Positions 15,369 through 23,393 of a stretch of DNA of 35,896 nucleotides are shown here, one piece after another (the first letter of the stretch is position 1; every line of letters begins with the position of its first letter). The DNA comes from Candidatus Dojkabacteria bacterium UBA5232. Lineage in GTDB: Bacteria > Patescibacteriota > Dojkabacteria > SC72. The notes beneath the pieces are model-generated. The model was not told the DNA's origin and did not search any database. It saw only the letters and a list, made by a program, of their open reading frames with translations. A program made the translations under genes and the position numbers. Location of the stretch: assembly GCA_002409215.1 (NCBI GenBank), contig DHUO01000006.1:2419-38314 (forward strand). Direction: 5' to 3'.

Positions 15369-15388
15369 ATTATACAATATGCTATCAT
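15369..15388. promoter_or_regulatory. Back-to-back -10 elements for tRNA-Gln and the gene at 15396
   Basis: TATAAT on the minus strand (15369-15374) serves tRNA-Gln. TGCTATCAT on the plus strand (-10 at 15383-15388) ends 7 nt before the ATG at 15396 and predicts a leaderless transcript. The two hexamers are only 8 bp apart. Confidence 0.55.
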
Positions 15389-15395
15389 ATTAATC

Positions 15396-16499
15396 ATGTC
15401 CATATTCAGAAAGAGAAAAGATGTTAAAAAAACAGGCTTTACAAAAGTCTACATGCCTCTTAAAAAAAAGGTTCCTCACAAAGTTTTAAGAAAGAAGAAA
15501 AGAACACTCTTTGGACATAATAACAAACCTCTCAGAAGAAGAGCTTTCGATGCTGAGAAGTTTAAAAGAAGTTTAGTGATTGGTTTGGGAATACTATTTG
15601 GTATCGGTTTTCTATATCTTTCTATAATCTTCATTATTAATCTTAGAAAACAGAAACCTGTTGAAGTTATTACAGAGAATGTTGTTGGATTAATAGATAT
15701 TCCTGCTTTCCCAGGTTCAAGCTTCTTATTTGAAAATGATACCGAAAACACAGCAGTATCAGCATTCATTAGCTCTGGCGCATCTGCATATAAGATCCCA
15801 AATAAAAAGAGTATTGAAGATGTTTATGAATTTTATCAAGAACAACTGCCTGATAAAGGATGGTCATTCATAATATTAGCCCCCATTGCTTCAGAGAGTA
15901 TGGAAAGTGGACAGTATTGGGTGAAAGAAAGTACAGGTCTAAGAATATATACAAAACATAGAGATGTCTGGTACGAAACAATTACTAAAGAACAGGCAGA
16001 GAGCGGTTTGGCTGACAGAGTAAAAAAACGTGTTGAAAGAGATTTACTATTAACAAATGAGGACGCTCAAGATTTGCTTCCCGACTTTCCGTGGTTACTC
16101 AAAGTCCCGAGAGAGTATGTTATTAGCTATACAGTAGCTCCATATGAGAATATGAGGACATTAGTAATGAAAAAACTTGGTTCCGAAGAGAAGCTTTTAT
16201 TACTTCCAATAGATAAGTATCATGGGAAAGGATTGGATTATTACCTAGACAGGTATGTTGAGTACAGAAATAAAGAGGGGGAGGAAGCTTGTGGTATTAA
16301 GAGAACAACTATTGCATACGCACCCTATTCATCTGTTGTAAGAGGTGAGGTCTCTTGTAATAATGGTCTGCATGATGTAGCAGTCATTGTTAATCCAAAT
16401 ATAGGGATAGTTTATATATTGGATAGTAACCTAGCACAAAATCCGTATTTTGATGAAGTATTAAAAAATCTCCAACCCCAAGACTCTAGACGTTATTAA
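15396..16499 (+). CDS. Single-pass membrane protein of unknown function
   Basis: This 367-aa protein has a very basic cytoplasmic N terminus of about 58 residues (many Lys/Arg, for example KKKVPHKVLRKKKR), one membrane helix at about 60-82 and a ~285-aa outer part. The outer part has repeated short patterns, IPAFPGSSF and IPNKKSIEDVYEFYQEQLPDKGW, the second of which resembles small domains seen in exported orphans. Two cysteines (near 299 and 320) could bond. The basic tail could contact nucleic acid, ribosomes or lipid heads. It has its own leaderless-type promoter and overlaps convergent uvrC by 14 bp. Not identified further. Confidence 0.7.
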   Translation: MSIFRKRKDVKKTGFTKVYMPLKKKVPHKVLRKKKRTLFGHNNKPLRRRAFDAEKFKRSLVIGLGILFGIGFLYLSIIFIINLRKQKPVEVITENVVGLIDIPAFPGSSFLFENDTENTAVSAFISSGASAYKIPNKKSIEDVYEFYQEQLPDKGWSFIILAPIASESMESGQYWVKESTGLRIYTKHRDVWYETITKEQAESGLADRVKKRVERDLLLTNEDAQDLLPDFPWLLKVPREYVISYTVAPYENMRTLVMKKLGSEEKLLLLPIDKYHGKGLDYYLDRYVEYRNKEGEEACGIKRTTIAYAPYSSVVRGEVSCNNGLHDVAVIVNPNIGIVYILDSNLAQNPYFDEVLKNLQPQDSRRY

Positions 16500-17958
16500 A
16501 ATACTCGAAAACCAACCTGCTTATTTTCTTATTATGCAAAACAGAGTCAATATCTTCTTGTGAGGCCTTTTTGATATTCTCAATACTTCCAAATGTTTTC
16601 AGAAGTTTATTCCTACTCTTCTCCCCCACCCCTACTATTTCATCAAGCTCTGAGGTTTTTGCTGTTTTTGCTCTTGCTTTCCTGTGGTGAAGAATTGCAA
16701 ATCTGTGAGCTTCATCTCGAAGATCTATTAACAGACCTTTATTCTGTATTTCAATATTCATACTCTCTCCATTCTCCCTGTTTAGATACCAAAACTCATC
16801 TAACAGTTTGGCTCCTCTTTTTCTGTATTTCCTGCCTTTCGTTATACCTAGAACACATATTTCTTTTGGGATATGGGGATTTACTACTGAAAGTTGAGCC
16901 TTACCTCCATCAATTAGTAATATCTCTGGCTCTAGTTCGTATTTTTTAATATGTTTTGAATCAAATCTTCTTTGCATAACCTCCTTTAACATATGCATAT
17001 CGTTTGGAGTGTCTAATTCCCTTATCTTAAACACCCTATACTGACTTCTTAGAATCTCTCCGTTTTGTGCTACTACCATGGAGCCGTAGGCATCCTTCCC
17101 CTGTATATTTGATATGTCATAACACTCTATTCTTTTTAATTTTTTCAAACCTAACTCAATTTTGAGGTCTTGAAAGTTCTCGTACAGCAACTTCTTTCTT
17201 CTTTTCACATACGTTTCAGCAGTATCTGTATATTCAAAATCTATTTTCTCTCCGAGATATTTCAAATCATTAATCTTATCTCTAAGTTCAGCTGCTTTTT
17301 CATAAAGTTTCTTTTTAGAGTATTGCCTCATTTTAACTTCAAGTTTTGCTATTTGCCCCCTTTTTCTTCCTTGTAGGAATTTGCGTATTTCATTGATATT
17401 TTTTCTATACTCCCTCTCCGATATATGTCCTTGGTATGGCCCTGGACAGAGTCCTAGGTGATAGTACATACACTCTCTGCTTCTAGTTCTTTCTTTGCAT
17501 GTGCAGAATGGGTGTAGTTTTCTCAGGTATGTGAAAACCCTTCTTGCCGAATGAGTGTTGGGATATGGACCAAAAAGTTCACCTTTTTGTAATTCTTTGT
17601 TGGTAATGCTCCTTGTTATTTTAACTGTCGGGAATTTTTCTTTTGTAGATAGATATATCCATGCGTATGATTTGTCATCTTTTAGTTCACTGTTGTATTT
17701 TGGTTTTAGTTCTTTAATTAGGGCTGATTCTAGTACTAGAGATTCTATCTCGTTATTTGTTTCTTCTACTTCGATTTTGGAGATAAAAGGGATCATTCTT
17801 TTTACATATGGTCTGTCGTAGAGAGTGTCGTTGAAGTATGATTTAACCCTGTTTCTTAGATTTAGGGCTTTACCTACGTAAAGGATTTTGTTGTTTTTGT
17901 CATAGAACTTGTATACCCCTGGTTTAAGGGGAAGTAGTTCTAGTTCGTTAAGGTTCAT
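16486..17958 (-). CDS. uvrC: Excinuclease ABC subunit C (short form)
   Basis: UvrC makes both cuts around damage found by UvrA/UvrB. In order: GIY-YIG nuclease (GVYKFYD at 14-20, YVGKA at 27-31), the four-Cys cluster C152, C154, C163, C171 that binds 4Fe-4S in characterised UvrC, a UVR domain (about 200-235), the RNase H-like nuclease (YDISNIQG near 277, LIDGGKAQL near 344) and a C-terminal helix-hairpin-helix (VGVGEKSRNKLLKTF). At 490 aa it is about 100 aa shorter than E. coli UvrC but keeps every domain. TATAAT sits 5 nt before the ATG, which predicts a leaderless transcript. It lies downstream of dnaE, separated by repeat element 2. Confidence 0.95.
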   Translation of the reverse strand: MNLNELELLPLKPGVYKFYDKNNKILYVGKALNLRNRVKSYFNDTLYDRPYVKRMIPFISKIEVEETNNEIESLVLESALIKELKPKYNSELKDDKSYAWIYLSTKEKFPTVKITRSITNKELQKGELFGPYPNTHSARRVFTYLRKLHPFCTCKERTRSRECMYYHLGLCPGPYQGHISEREYRKNINEIRKFLQGRKRGQIAKLEVKMRQYSKKKLYEKAAELRDKINDLKYLGEKIDFEYTDTAETYVKRRKKLLYENFQDLKIELGLKKLKRIECYDISNIQGKDAYGSMVVAQNGEILRSQYRVFKIRELDTPNDMHMLKEVMQRRFDSKHIKKYELEPEILLIDGGKAQLSVVNPHIPKEICVLGITKGRKYRKRGAKLLDEFWYLNRENGESMNIEIQNKGLLIDLRDEAHRFAILHHRKARAKTAKTSELDEIVGVGEKSRNKLLKTFGSIENIKKASQEDIDSVLHNKKISRLVFEYFNNV

Positions 17959-17976
17959 GATTGATTATACAGTATG

Positions 17977-18185
17977 AGGCCTTGCCTAGGCCTGGCCTTC
18001 GTACAGAACTTTTTCATAAAGGGAGAGTTTGTATCTTTCTGAGAACCTTTCTTTAGCTACACCTTGCCACCCCTGTTCCTGCAAAGAGTACATGCTACCA
18101 AAACCAAGGGTTAGGAAACCTTTTGAGGTATGCACATCCAAAAGATGAACAGATTCTTAACAAGGGGCAGACCTAGGCCAGACCT
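17977..18185 (-). repeat. Repeat element copy 2, MITE-like, CCTAGG ends
   Basis: This is the inverted-orientation partner of the element at 1461-1658. Read on the minus strand it begins 3 bp after the dnaE stop with the same CCTAGGTCTGCCCCTTGTTA end, then carries the AAAAGGTTTCCTAACCCTTG block, TCTCAGAAAG and the AAAAAGTTCTG...ACGAAGGCCAGGCCTAGG end. Terminal inverted repeats of about 20 bp (AGGCCTTGCCTAGGCCTGGC against AGGTCTGGCCTAGGTCTGCC) match at 16 of 20 positions. As with copy 1, the CCCCTTGTTA end is nearest a stop codon on the same strand. It separates dnaE from uvrC, and the uvrC promoter starts just beyond it. Confidence 0.8.
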
Positions 18186-18187
18186 AT

Positions 18188-21100
18188 CTAAACCGCAAAG
18201 ACATTCATCCATTCCCTAGTTTCATCATTGAGAGGTATTGTTTTTTTGAGCTGTACTACCTTGTTTTTACTCCCATCGTTAACAACTATCCTAACAAGTG
18301 TATCACCTTCTGAGTTAGCAATATATTTCTTTAATTGGGAAATCTCCTCCTGTGTGTGTTCTGGAGCTATTCTAAATGTAATACCCTCAAATACCTCTGT
18401 ATGCTTAGAAAGGTCTATCATTTTAGCTTTTTCTACGATAACACTCTTCTCCCCATCCCTAACATTAAGCTTACCAACAAGTAGTACTGCAGAACCCTCT
18501 TTGATAGTCCCTTTCAACTCTTGATATGTTCGTGGAAAAACCACAGCATCTGTTTTTGCAGTCTTATCTTCTATGCTTAAAAAGGCCATCATCTCACCCT
18601 TCTTTGTTGTAATCCTTCTGATTTTTGTAACCATAACTCCAAGAACAAGCAAATCATGATTCTTCTTTTCTGTAAGAGCCTCCTCTAACGTTATGACACC
18701 TTTGGAGAGGAAAAGATCTTGAAGATTGTCTAGAGGGTGACTGGAGAAATACAAACCTAAAAGTTCTTTCTCCCACTGTGGGATAAGGTTACGATCGGAT
18801 TCCTCATCTTTAATGAGTGGAGTTGCAACAATTCTTGTCTTCCCCTCTTCATCTTGCCCAAGGGAGAAGAAGTCAAACTGTCCTATACTTGTTGATTTTC
18901 TATTATCCTTCTCTTTTTCATATACTATTGGGAATGTTTTTATTAAATCTAACCTATCTCCAAAAGAGTCCATGGCTCCTGACATAATTAGATACTCTAT
19001 GGCTTTCTTACCAACACTTTCATACACCCTATGTACAAAATCATCTAAGTTTGAGTACTCACCATCCTCTTCCCTTTCTTTAATAATGGTTTTAACAAGC
19101 TCTCCTCCTACATTTTTTATCCCTCCCAAACCAAACCTGATACTATCTGTACCTTCTGCGTTAAAGTAGTAACCACTCTTATTTATATCAGGAGGTAAAA
19201 CATTAATTCCCAGTCTTTTACACTCTTTAAGATCTAAGATTACCCTATCAAACTTATCTACATCTCCTTCTAGAAGTGCTGCCATATATTCTAATGGGTA
19301 GTTCGCTTTAAGGTATGCTGTCCAGTATGCAATCATCGCATACGATGCACTATGTGCTTTATTAAAACCGTAGTTTGCGAACTGTATTAGTTTATCCCAC
19401 AACTTTTCAACCTTATCTTTATCAAAACCTTTTTCGATAGCACCGTTTACAAATGCAGGTTTTTCCTTTTCCATAACGTCTAACTTCTTTTTACCCATTG
19501 CTCTTCTTAGAACATCTGCTTTTCCTAGGGAATAGCCAGCTATTATCTGAGCAATTTTCATAACCTGCTCTTGATATGTTATAACTCCTCTTGTGACTGA
19601 TAGAACAGATTCTAGTTCATCAAAGATATAGTCTGGTTCCTGTTTGCCTTTCTTTACTGCCTGATACTCTGTAATGTACTGCATTGGTCCCGGTCGATAT
19701 GCTGCAATTATATAGCAGATATCTTCTAAACTTTCGGGCTCAAGTGTCCTAATCGTTCTTTTCATTCCCTCGCTTTCCATTTGAAAAATCCCTACTGTAT
19801 GACCTGATTTAATTAAGGAGAATGTGGCTTTGTCATATGCATCAATATTTCGTAGATCTACTTTCTCCCCTCTACTCCTTTCAATCTTCTTAAGTGCTGC
19901 ACCTATCACATGAAGATTTCTTAAGCCAAGAAAGTCGTATTTCATTAATCCTAGTGGCTCTATATCAAACATTTCGTACTGTGTCATACCTATACCCTCT
20001 CCATGAGCATCTCTTTGTATTGGGCAGTACTCAACAACTGGTTCTGGAGTAATGATTACACCACAAGCATGGGTAGACACCCCTCTGCATAATCCTGCTA
20101 CTTTTCTAACAATATTGGCTAAGTGTTTTGTTTCTTCTGAAGAATTAATTATATCTGCAAATTCCGGATTATGTTCAATCATGTAGTCTATATCTTTTGA
20201 TTTACCAAAAACAATCTCAACCATTTTAGAAAGTGTATCAGCTGTCTTAAGGTCAATGCCTATTACCCTTGCAACATCTCTAATCGCCTGGCGAGTTTGG
20301 AGCTTGCTAAACGTCCCTATCTGCTTTACATTATCTAAGCCGTATTTATCAATGGCGTATTGAATTACTTCATCCCTTCTTTTATCTGCAATATCAATAT
20401 CAAAGTCTGGCGGACTTGGTCTTTCCGGATTAAGGAAGCGCTCGAAGTACAGCTCCCAAGAGATTGGTTCTATGACAGTGATATCTGTTGCATACGCTAC
20501 TACCGAACCACATCCAGAACCTCTCATTCCCACAACAATATCATTATCCCTACAAAACTTTATGAAGTCCCTAACAACTAAAAAGTAGTCATCGTAACCC
20601 TTCTCGTGTATTAAGTCTAATTCATAGTCCAGACGCTTCATTAATTCATCATCAACTTTTTCATACTTCTCTTTTACCCCTTCATAAGCTAATTTCTTCA
20701 GGTATGTTCTTGCTGTTTCCCCTTCTGGAAGATCTAGGAACTTTGTTTCGACTCTTTCAAAGGTAATATCGTACTCCTCTATCTGGTCAGATATCTTCTG
20801 AGTATTCTCTATTGCTTCTGGAATATCGCTAAACAGCTCCTTCATCTGCTCTGAAGTCTTTACATAGAATTCATTGGTAGGCATCCTTCTCCTGTCTGGA
20901 TTATCCATAGTGTACCCATCTGAAATACACCAAAGTATTTCTTGGATTTCCGAATCTTCTTTATTCAGATAGTGGGAATCACATGTAGCTACAAGTGGTA
21001 GCTTTAATTCTTTTGCTATTTTAATTAACCCTTCATTAACCATGTTCTGCTCCTCCATCCCGTTTCTCTGAATCTCGATATAGAAGTTGTCTTTGAAAAG

Positions 21101-21586
21101 CTTGGAGTATTGTTGCGCTCTCTCTAAAGCTGTTTTCTCATCATTATTCAAAAGTGGTTGTGCAACTGGTCCTGCTAAACATGCAGAAAGTGCTATTAGC
21201 CCCTCTGTGTGTTTAGAAAGGGTCTCGATATCAATCCTGGGACGATAGTAGAAGCCTTCCATATGAGCAATGGAAACAATTTTGACTAGATTTTTGTAAC
21301 CTTGAAGATTCTTGGCAAGAAGTATTAGGTGAAAATAGTTGTTATCTATCCCATACTCTTTCTGATCCATAGATCTTGGAGCTACATAAACCTCACAGCC
21401 AATTATTGGCTTAAGTCCTTCTGCTTTCATCGCACTCTGGAACTTATAAACTCCGTACATGTTTCCATGGTCTGTAATTGCACACGATTTCATACCATTC
21501 TCTTTTAGTTTTTCAATCAAACTTGGTATTCTAATCGCAGCATCCAGTAGGGAGTACTCTGTATGTAAGTGTAAATGACTAAACAT
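18188..21586 (-). CDS. dnaE: DNA polymerase III alpha subunit
   Basis: This is the replicative polymerase, 1132 aa. The N-terminal PHP domain keeps its metal-binding histidines (SHLHLHTEYSLLD, CDSHYLN), so PHP phosphoesterase proofreading is possible. The C-family polymerase palm has the catalytic PDFDIDIAD, the GSGCGS motif and fingers NKAHSASYAMIAY. A helix-hairpin-helix and a C-terminal OB-fold (LVLGVMVTKIRR) follow. I choose the ATG at 21586, giving MFSHLHLH, over the in-frame TTG at 21598. A TATAGC -10 on the minus strand overlaps the TATACT -10 of the divergent gene at 21616. The stop is 3 bp from repeat element 2. Confidence 0.96.
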   Translation of the reverse strand: MFSHLHLHTEYSLLDAAIRIPSLIEKLKENGMKSCAITDHGNMYGVYKFQSAMKAEGLKPIIGCEVYVAPRSMDQKEYGIDNNYFHLILLAKNLQGYKNLVKIVSIAHMEGFYYRPRIDIETLSKHTEGLIALSACLAGPVAQPLLNNDEKTALERAQQYSKLFKDNFYIEIQRNGMEEQNMVNEGLIKIAKELKLPLVATCDSHYLNKEDSEIQEILWCISDGYTMDNPDRRRMPTNEFYVKTSEQMKELFSDIPEAIENTQKISDQIEEYDITFERVETKFLDLPEGETARTYLKKLAYEGVKEKYEKVDDELMKRLDYELDLIHEKGYDDYFLVVRDFIKFCRDNDIVVGMRGSGCGSVVAYATDITVIEPISWELYFERFLNPERPSPPDFDIDIADKRRDEVIQYAIDKYGLDNVKQIGTFSKLQTRQAIRDVARVIGIDLKTADTLSKMVEIVFGKSKDIDYMIEHNPEFADIINSSEETKHLANIVRKVAGLCRGVSTHACGVIITPEPVVEYCPIQRDAHGEGIGMTQYEMFDIEPLGLMKYDFLGLRNLHVIGAALKKIERSRGEKVDLRNIDAYDKATFSLIKSGHTVGIFQMESEGMKRTIRTLEPESLEDICYIIAAYRPGPMQYITEYQAVKKGKQEPDYIFDELESVLSVTRGVITYQEQVMKIAQIIAGYSLGKADVLRRAMGKKKLDVMEKEKPAFVNGAIEKGFDKDKVEKLWDKLIQFANYGFNKAHSASYAMIAYWTAYLKANYPLEYMAALLEGDVDKFDRVILDLKECKRLGINVLPPDINKSGYYFNAEGTDSIRFGLGGIKNVGGELVKTIIKEREEDGEYSNLDDFVHRVYESVGKKAIEYLIMSGAMDSFGDRLDLIKTFPIVYEKEKDNRKSTSIGQFDFFSLGQDEEGKTRIVATPLIKDEESDRNLIPQWEKELLGLYFSSHPLDNLQDLFLSKGVITLEEALTEKKNHDLLVLGVMVTKIRRITTKKGEMMAFLSIEDKTAKTDAVVFPRTYQELKGTIKEGSAVLLVGKLNVRDGEKSVIVEKAKMIDLSKHTEVFEGITFRIAPEHTQEEISQLKKYIANSEGDTLVRIVVNDGSKNKVVQLKKTIPLNDETREWMNVFAV

Positions 21587-21603
21587 ATTTTGCCCCAATC
21601 TGC

Positions 21604-21615
21604 TATACTGATATT
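21604..21615 (+). promoter_or_regulatory. Extended -10, leaderless start
   Basis: TGCTATACT with its -10 at 21604-21609 is followed by 6 nt and the ATG at 21616. The same bases, read on the other strand, are part of the dnaE promoter, so the 29-bp gap between the two ATGs serves both genes. Confidence 0.6.
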
Positions 21616-22341
21616 ATGTCAGAAATTACTGAGAATCAAGATGAGTTTATTTCAATTGATTTAAGCCGAATAGTTGGCTCTAATATTTTTAGAGTTACAA
21701 CTATCCTCTGTTTCTTCATTCTGTATTACATCTTCATATCACCAAAAGTTGAGGTTTTCTTGACTCAGCAAATAGCTCAAAGTATGAGGGTAAGGGCAAG
21801 TGAACCTGTTAATGTGCTTTCTCCTGTTTTTGATATTTACTCCACATCCAAAGAGTATAATCTTGCTACATACAATCCTAAAAGCAGTACGATATCTAAA
21901 ACAAAATTCTTTACTGTGGACCCAAGAGTTATTGCTATGAATAAATTTCTAACAGATTATCACTCTCCTATGGCAAACAATGCGGAAACTTTTGTAAGAG
22001 AGGCAGACAAGTATGGGCTAGATTGGAGATTAATTGCTTCAATATCTGGTGTGGAGTCTGCTTTTGGGAATCTCATACCTGCGGGAACAAACAATGGCTG
22101 GGGATGGAGAGGAATTAATGGTAATGAGAGAGGATGGAGTATATTTGAAAGTTGGGAGAGTGCAATAATTCATATAACTGAAAGACTCTCGTTAGGGTAC
22201 GGTACTAACTTAACTCCTTTTGAAATAGAGCCTACATACTGTCCCCCCTGTGGTGCTAATCCTGAACACGCTTGGGCCAATGGAGTAACCAGATTTATGG
22301 GACAGTTACAGTACTATTTAGATAATTTAGAAAAAATGTAG
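21616..22341 (+). CDS. Membrane-anchored lysozyme-like glycan hydrolase
   Basis: This 241-aa protein has a short cytoplasmic start, one membrane helix at about 26-44 and an outer domain resembling lysozyme-fold glucosaminidases or lytic transglycosylases. E147 in LIASISGVESAFG is the expected catalytic glutamate, and NNGWGWRG follows as in that fold. CPPCG near the C terminus may be a disulfide or metal site. It probably trims peptidoglycan. The promoter is leaderless-type. YggT starts 1 nt after its stop, and four more envelope genes follow on the same strand. Confidence 0.75.
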   Translation: MSEITENQDEFISIDLSRIVGSNIFRVTTILCFFILYYIFISPKVEVFLTQQIAQSMRVRASEPVNVLSPVFDIYSTSKEYNLATYNPKSSTISKTKFFTVDPRVIAMNKFLTDYHSPMANNAETFVREADKYGLDWRLIASISGVESAFGNLIPAGTNNGWGWRGINGNERGWSIFESWESAIIHITERLSLGYGTNLTPFEIEPTYCPPCGANPEHAWANGVTRFMGQLQYYLDNLEKM

Positions 22342-22342
22342 A

Positions 22343-22636
22343 ATGATTAAACTACTTGTAAGAATAGGATATTTTATTTCCATCATTATCCAAGCAACCT
22401 TAGGTATTAGGATTATACTTGTAGGAATAAATGCCCAAAGTAGCTCTAATGAATTGGTTAAATGGATTATGACAAAGACCGATTTCCTTATTGCGCCATT
22501 CAAAGGAATTGTCGACAGTACAATACATATCAGTAATATCAAAATACCCACAGTACTACTTGTAGCACTAATATTCTATATCATTGTTGGGATTGTCCTT
22601 TCTGAACTACTCAAGTCATACAGAGAAAATGACTAG
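22343..22636 (+). CDS. YggT-family membrane protein
   Basis: This 97-aa protein has two hydrophobic regions (about 8-27 and 70-90) around a polar middle containing PFKGIVDST, which fits one YggT repeat: a short integral membrane protein found near cell division and envelope genes in many bacteria. The biochemical role of the family is not settled. It starts one base after the lysozyme-like gene and ends 22 bp before the next gene, whose promoter overlaps the gap. Confidence 0.75.
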   Translation: MIKLLVRIGYFISIIIQATLGIRIILVGINAQSSSNELVKWIMTKTDFLIAPFKGIVDSTIHISNIKIPTVLLVALIFYIIVGIVLSELLKSYREND

Positions 22637-22647
22637 ACAGGGTGTGG

Positions 22648-22658
22648 TATAATACTTC
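22648..22658 (+). promoter_or_regulatory. Extended -10, leaderless start
   Basis: TGGTATAAT (-10 at 22648-22653) followed by only 5 nt to the ATG at 22659 is the strongest leaderless-type promoter in the window. The identical TGGTATAAT string precedes the HelD-like gene at 30544, though with a longer leader. Confidence 0.7.
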
Positions 22659-23393
22659 ATGGCAAAGATAGATTTAAGAGGAGTGTTAGGTCTTTCAGTA
22701 ATCTATGAAGGTGACGATCTAACCTTAAAAGATACTGAATATAAAGAAAAACTGATTGTTTCGATTGATGATGTTAGGGAGCAATTATTAAACAAGGAAC
22801 TAGATTGTCCAGAAGTTTTCTACACCAAATACAAACAGCTTGATACAAAGAATCTCTTTACTTCCAAGAAACTAAAGCTAAATATATATACAATGAAGTC
22901 TAATCTGGCGGGAATAGAGTATGTAAAAACAAGAGCTACTAGGTGTGGTAAATATCCAAGAATCTTTGAAGTACTCTACGGTAGTGCTACCATACTAATC
23001 CAAAGATATAAATCTGCCAAGGAAAATAGGATTATCAAAATCCAAGCTAAGAAAGGTGACAAAGTCATTGTCCCTGCTGGGTATGATTTTGTCGCTACAA
23101 ACCCAAGACAAAGCTCTACTTTGATATTAGCTGAAGTTATGAGTATAAAGGCTTCACCAAGAGTTACTCTTGATGATAACAATGGAATAGCTTATTATGT
23201 AATAAGAAAAAATGCCAAACAAGAAATTGTTAGAAATCCTAATTACAAGATAGTTAATGAATTGGAAAAGGTTGATATGCAAAGTATAGTTAAGGATTAC
23301 GGCATAACTCCGAAGACAGCGATAACAAAACAGGTTATAAGAAAATATGAGAAATTTGACTGGTTATTTAAAGAAGACTCTGTTAGCTATTAG
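22659..23393 (+). CDS. Cupin protein of the archaeal-type glucose-6-phosphate isomerase fold, metal ligands lost
   Basis: This 244-aa protein has the cupin core of the PF06560-type isomerase: FEVLYGSATILIQ (103-115) then GDKVIVPAGYDFVATNP (132-148). In Pyrococcus isomerase the metal is held by three His and one Glu. Here only the Glu (E104) remains; the expected His positions are R95, G97 and F144. It is therefore unlikely to be a metal-dependent isomerase and may bind sugar phosphate or regulate. Strong promoter at 22648. The next gene overlaps its 3' end by 47 bp, so the two are co-transcribed. Confidence 0.65.
   Translation: MAKIDLRGVLGLSVIYEGDDLTLKDTEYKEKLIVSIDDVREQLLNKELDCPEVFYTKYKQLDTKNLFTSKKLKLNIYTMKSNLAGIEYVKTRATRCGKYPRIFEVLYGSATILIQRYKSAKENRIIKIQAKKGDKVIVPAGYDFVATNPRQSSTLILAEVMSIKASPRVTLDDNNGIAYYVIRKNAKQEIVRNPNYKIVNELEKVDMQSIVKDYGITPKTAITKQVIRKYEKFDWLFKEDSVSY

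Noticed and set aside
22659..23393. Functional glucose-6-phosphate isomerase
   Set aside because: The cupin core is recognisable but the three metal-binding histidines are absent, so the name would overstate the evidence.
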